A stretch of 6,571 bases of DNA, taken from Comamonadaceae bacterium (GTDB lineage: Bacteria; Pseudomonadota; Gammaproteobacteria; Burkholderiales; Burkholderiaceae). Shown here piece by piece: positions 6,300 to 6,571 of the stretch. The stretch covers positions 1 to 6,571 of the forward strand of contig CANCCJ010000138.1 in NCBI GenBank assembly GCA_947374535.1, in the 5' to 3' direction. The position numbers and the translations under genes are program-made. How positions within the stretch are numbered: the stretch's first letter is position 1; every line of letters starts with the position of its first letter. The notes under the pieces were generated by a model, which saw nothing but the letters and a program-made list of their open reading frames with translations, ran no database searches and was not told the origin of the DNA.

Positions 6300-6571
6300 A
6301 TGAATTGGCTAGACAACATCAAATGGGACGACAAGGGGCTGGTGCCCGTTATTGCCCAAGAAAAAGACAGCGGCGACGTGCTGATGTTTGCGTGGATGAA
6401 CCGCGAGGCGCTGCAAAAAACGGCTGAGCTCAAGCGTGCGGTGTATTTCAGCCGCTCACGCAACAAGCTGTGGTTCAAGGGCGAGGAGTCGGGCCATGTG
6501 CAAACGGTGCACGACATTCGCATTGACTGCGACAACGACGTGGTGTTGCTCAAGGTGACGCAAGAAGGGCA
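6300..6571 (+). CDS. hisI: Phosphoribosyl-AMP cyclohydrolase HisI, 5' end (3' truncated by window)
   Basis: The first 90 codons of PR-AMP cyclohydrolase, the zinc- and magnesium-dependent enzyme that opens the purine ring of PR-AMP to give ProFAR, the HisA substrate. Recognisable blocks are [12 protein letters not shown] (28-39), [17 protein letters not shown] (50-66), and DCDND with D76, C77, D78 and D80, which carry the magnesium-binding aspartates and the first zinc-ligand cysteine. The other two zinc cysteines normally follow shortly after and lie beyond the window, as does the end of the gene (usual length about 110-140 when not fused to HisE). The reading frame is open to the last base. 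The ATG at 6300 is preceded by six Cs and no Shine-Dalgarno sequence, 16 bases after yoeB. It is the only his gene here downstream of the accessory insertion. Confidence 0.95.
   Translation, partial: MNWLDNIKWDDKGLVPVIAQEKDSGDVLMFAWMNREALQKTAELKRAVYFSRSRNKLWFKGEESGHVQTVHDIRIDCDNDVVLLKVTQEG

Noticed and set aside
6290..6553. Minus-strand open frame covering the start of hisI
   Set aside because: Low-complexity Ser/Arg-rich translation opposite a well-supported HisI frame.

Overview
This window is the 3' two-thirds of a histidine biosynthesis operon, all on the plus strand. Gene order is hisD (3' end only), hisC, hisB, hisH, hisA, a YeaD-type hexose-6-phosphate mutarotase gene, hisF, an antibiotic biosynthesis monooxygenase (ABM)-fold gene, a yefM-yoeB toxin-antitoxin pair, and hisI (5' end only). 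The moderately high GC content (about 55-65% in 60-base samples of his genes), the monofunctional hisB, separate hisI and hisF, and the character of the proteins point to a betaproteobacterium. Burkholderiales, probably a Comamonadaceae-like freshwater lineage, is my best guess; this is inference from gene style, not from a marker gene.

Positions 1-3652 are a compact his block. hisD and hisC are 6 bases apart, hisC/hisB overlap by ATGA, hisB/hisH overlap by GTGA (hisH starts with GTG), and hisA follows after 15 bases. The products cover the late pathway: IGP synthase (HisH plus HisF) makes imidazole glycerol phosphate, HisB dehydrates it, HisC transaminates, and HisD finishes the oxidation to histidine. 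HisA and HisI act earlier, on the ProFAR and PR-AMP intermediates. All catalytic residues I could place are intact.

Positions 3645-4520 hold a non-histidine gene, a hexose-6-phosphate mutarotase, which overlaps the end of hisA by 8 bases and precedes hisF. It is evidently co-transcribed with them.

Positions 5341-6299 are an accessory insertion between hisF and hisI. It has an AT-rich gap with a 9-base direct repeat and a 12-base perfect palindrome, a lower-GC ABM-domain gene with its own strong ribosome binding site, and a full-length yefM-yoeB module. That module has a recognisable promoter and operator: an extended -10 box overlapped by two GTAC-centred palindromes exactly 12 bp apart. hisI starts only 16 bases after the yoeB stop, with no evident terminator, promoter or Shine-Dalgarno sequence of its own. 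Expression of hisI (and of whatever follows) therefore probably depends on read-through from the his operon, on the autoregulated toxin-antitoxin promoter, or on both. This wiring is the most interesting feature of the window.

No RNA genes, CRISPR arrays, insertion sequences or GC-rich intrinsic terminators were seen. The only non-coding stretches are short (83, 63, 19, 16, 15 and 6 bases).
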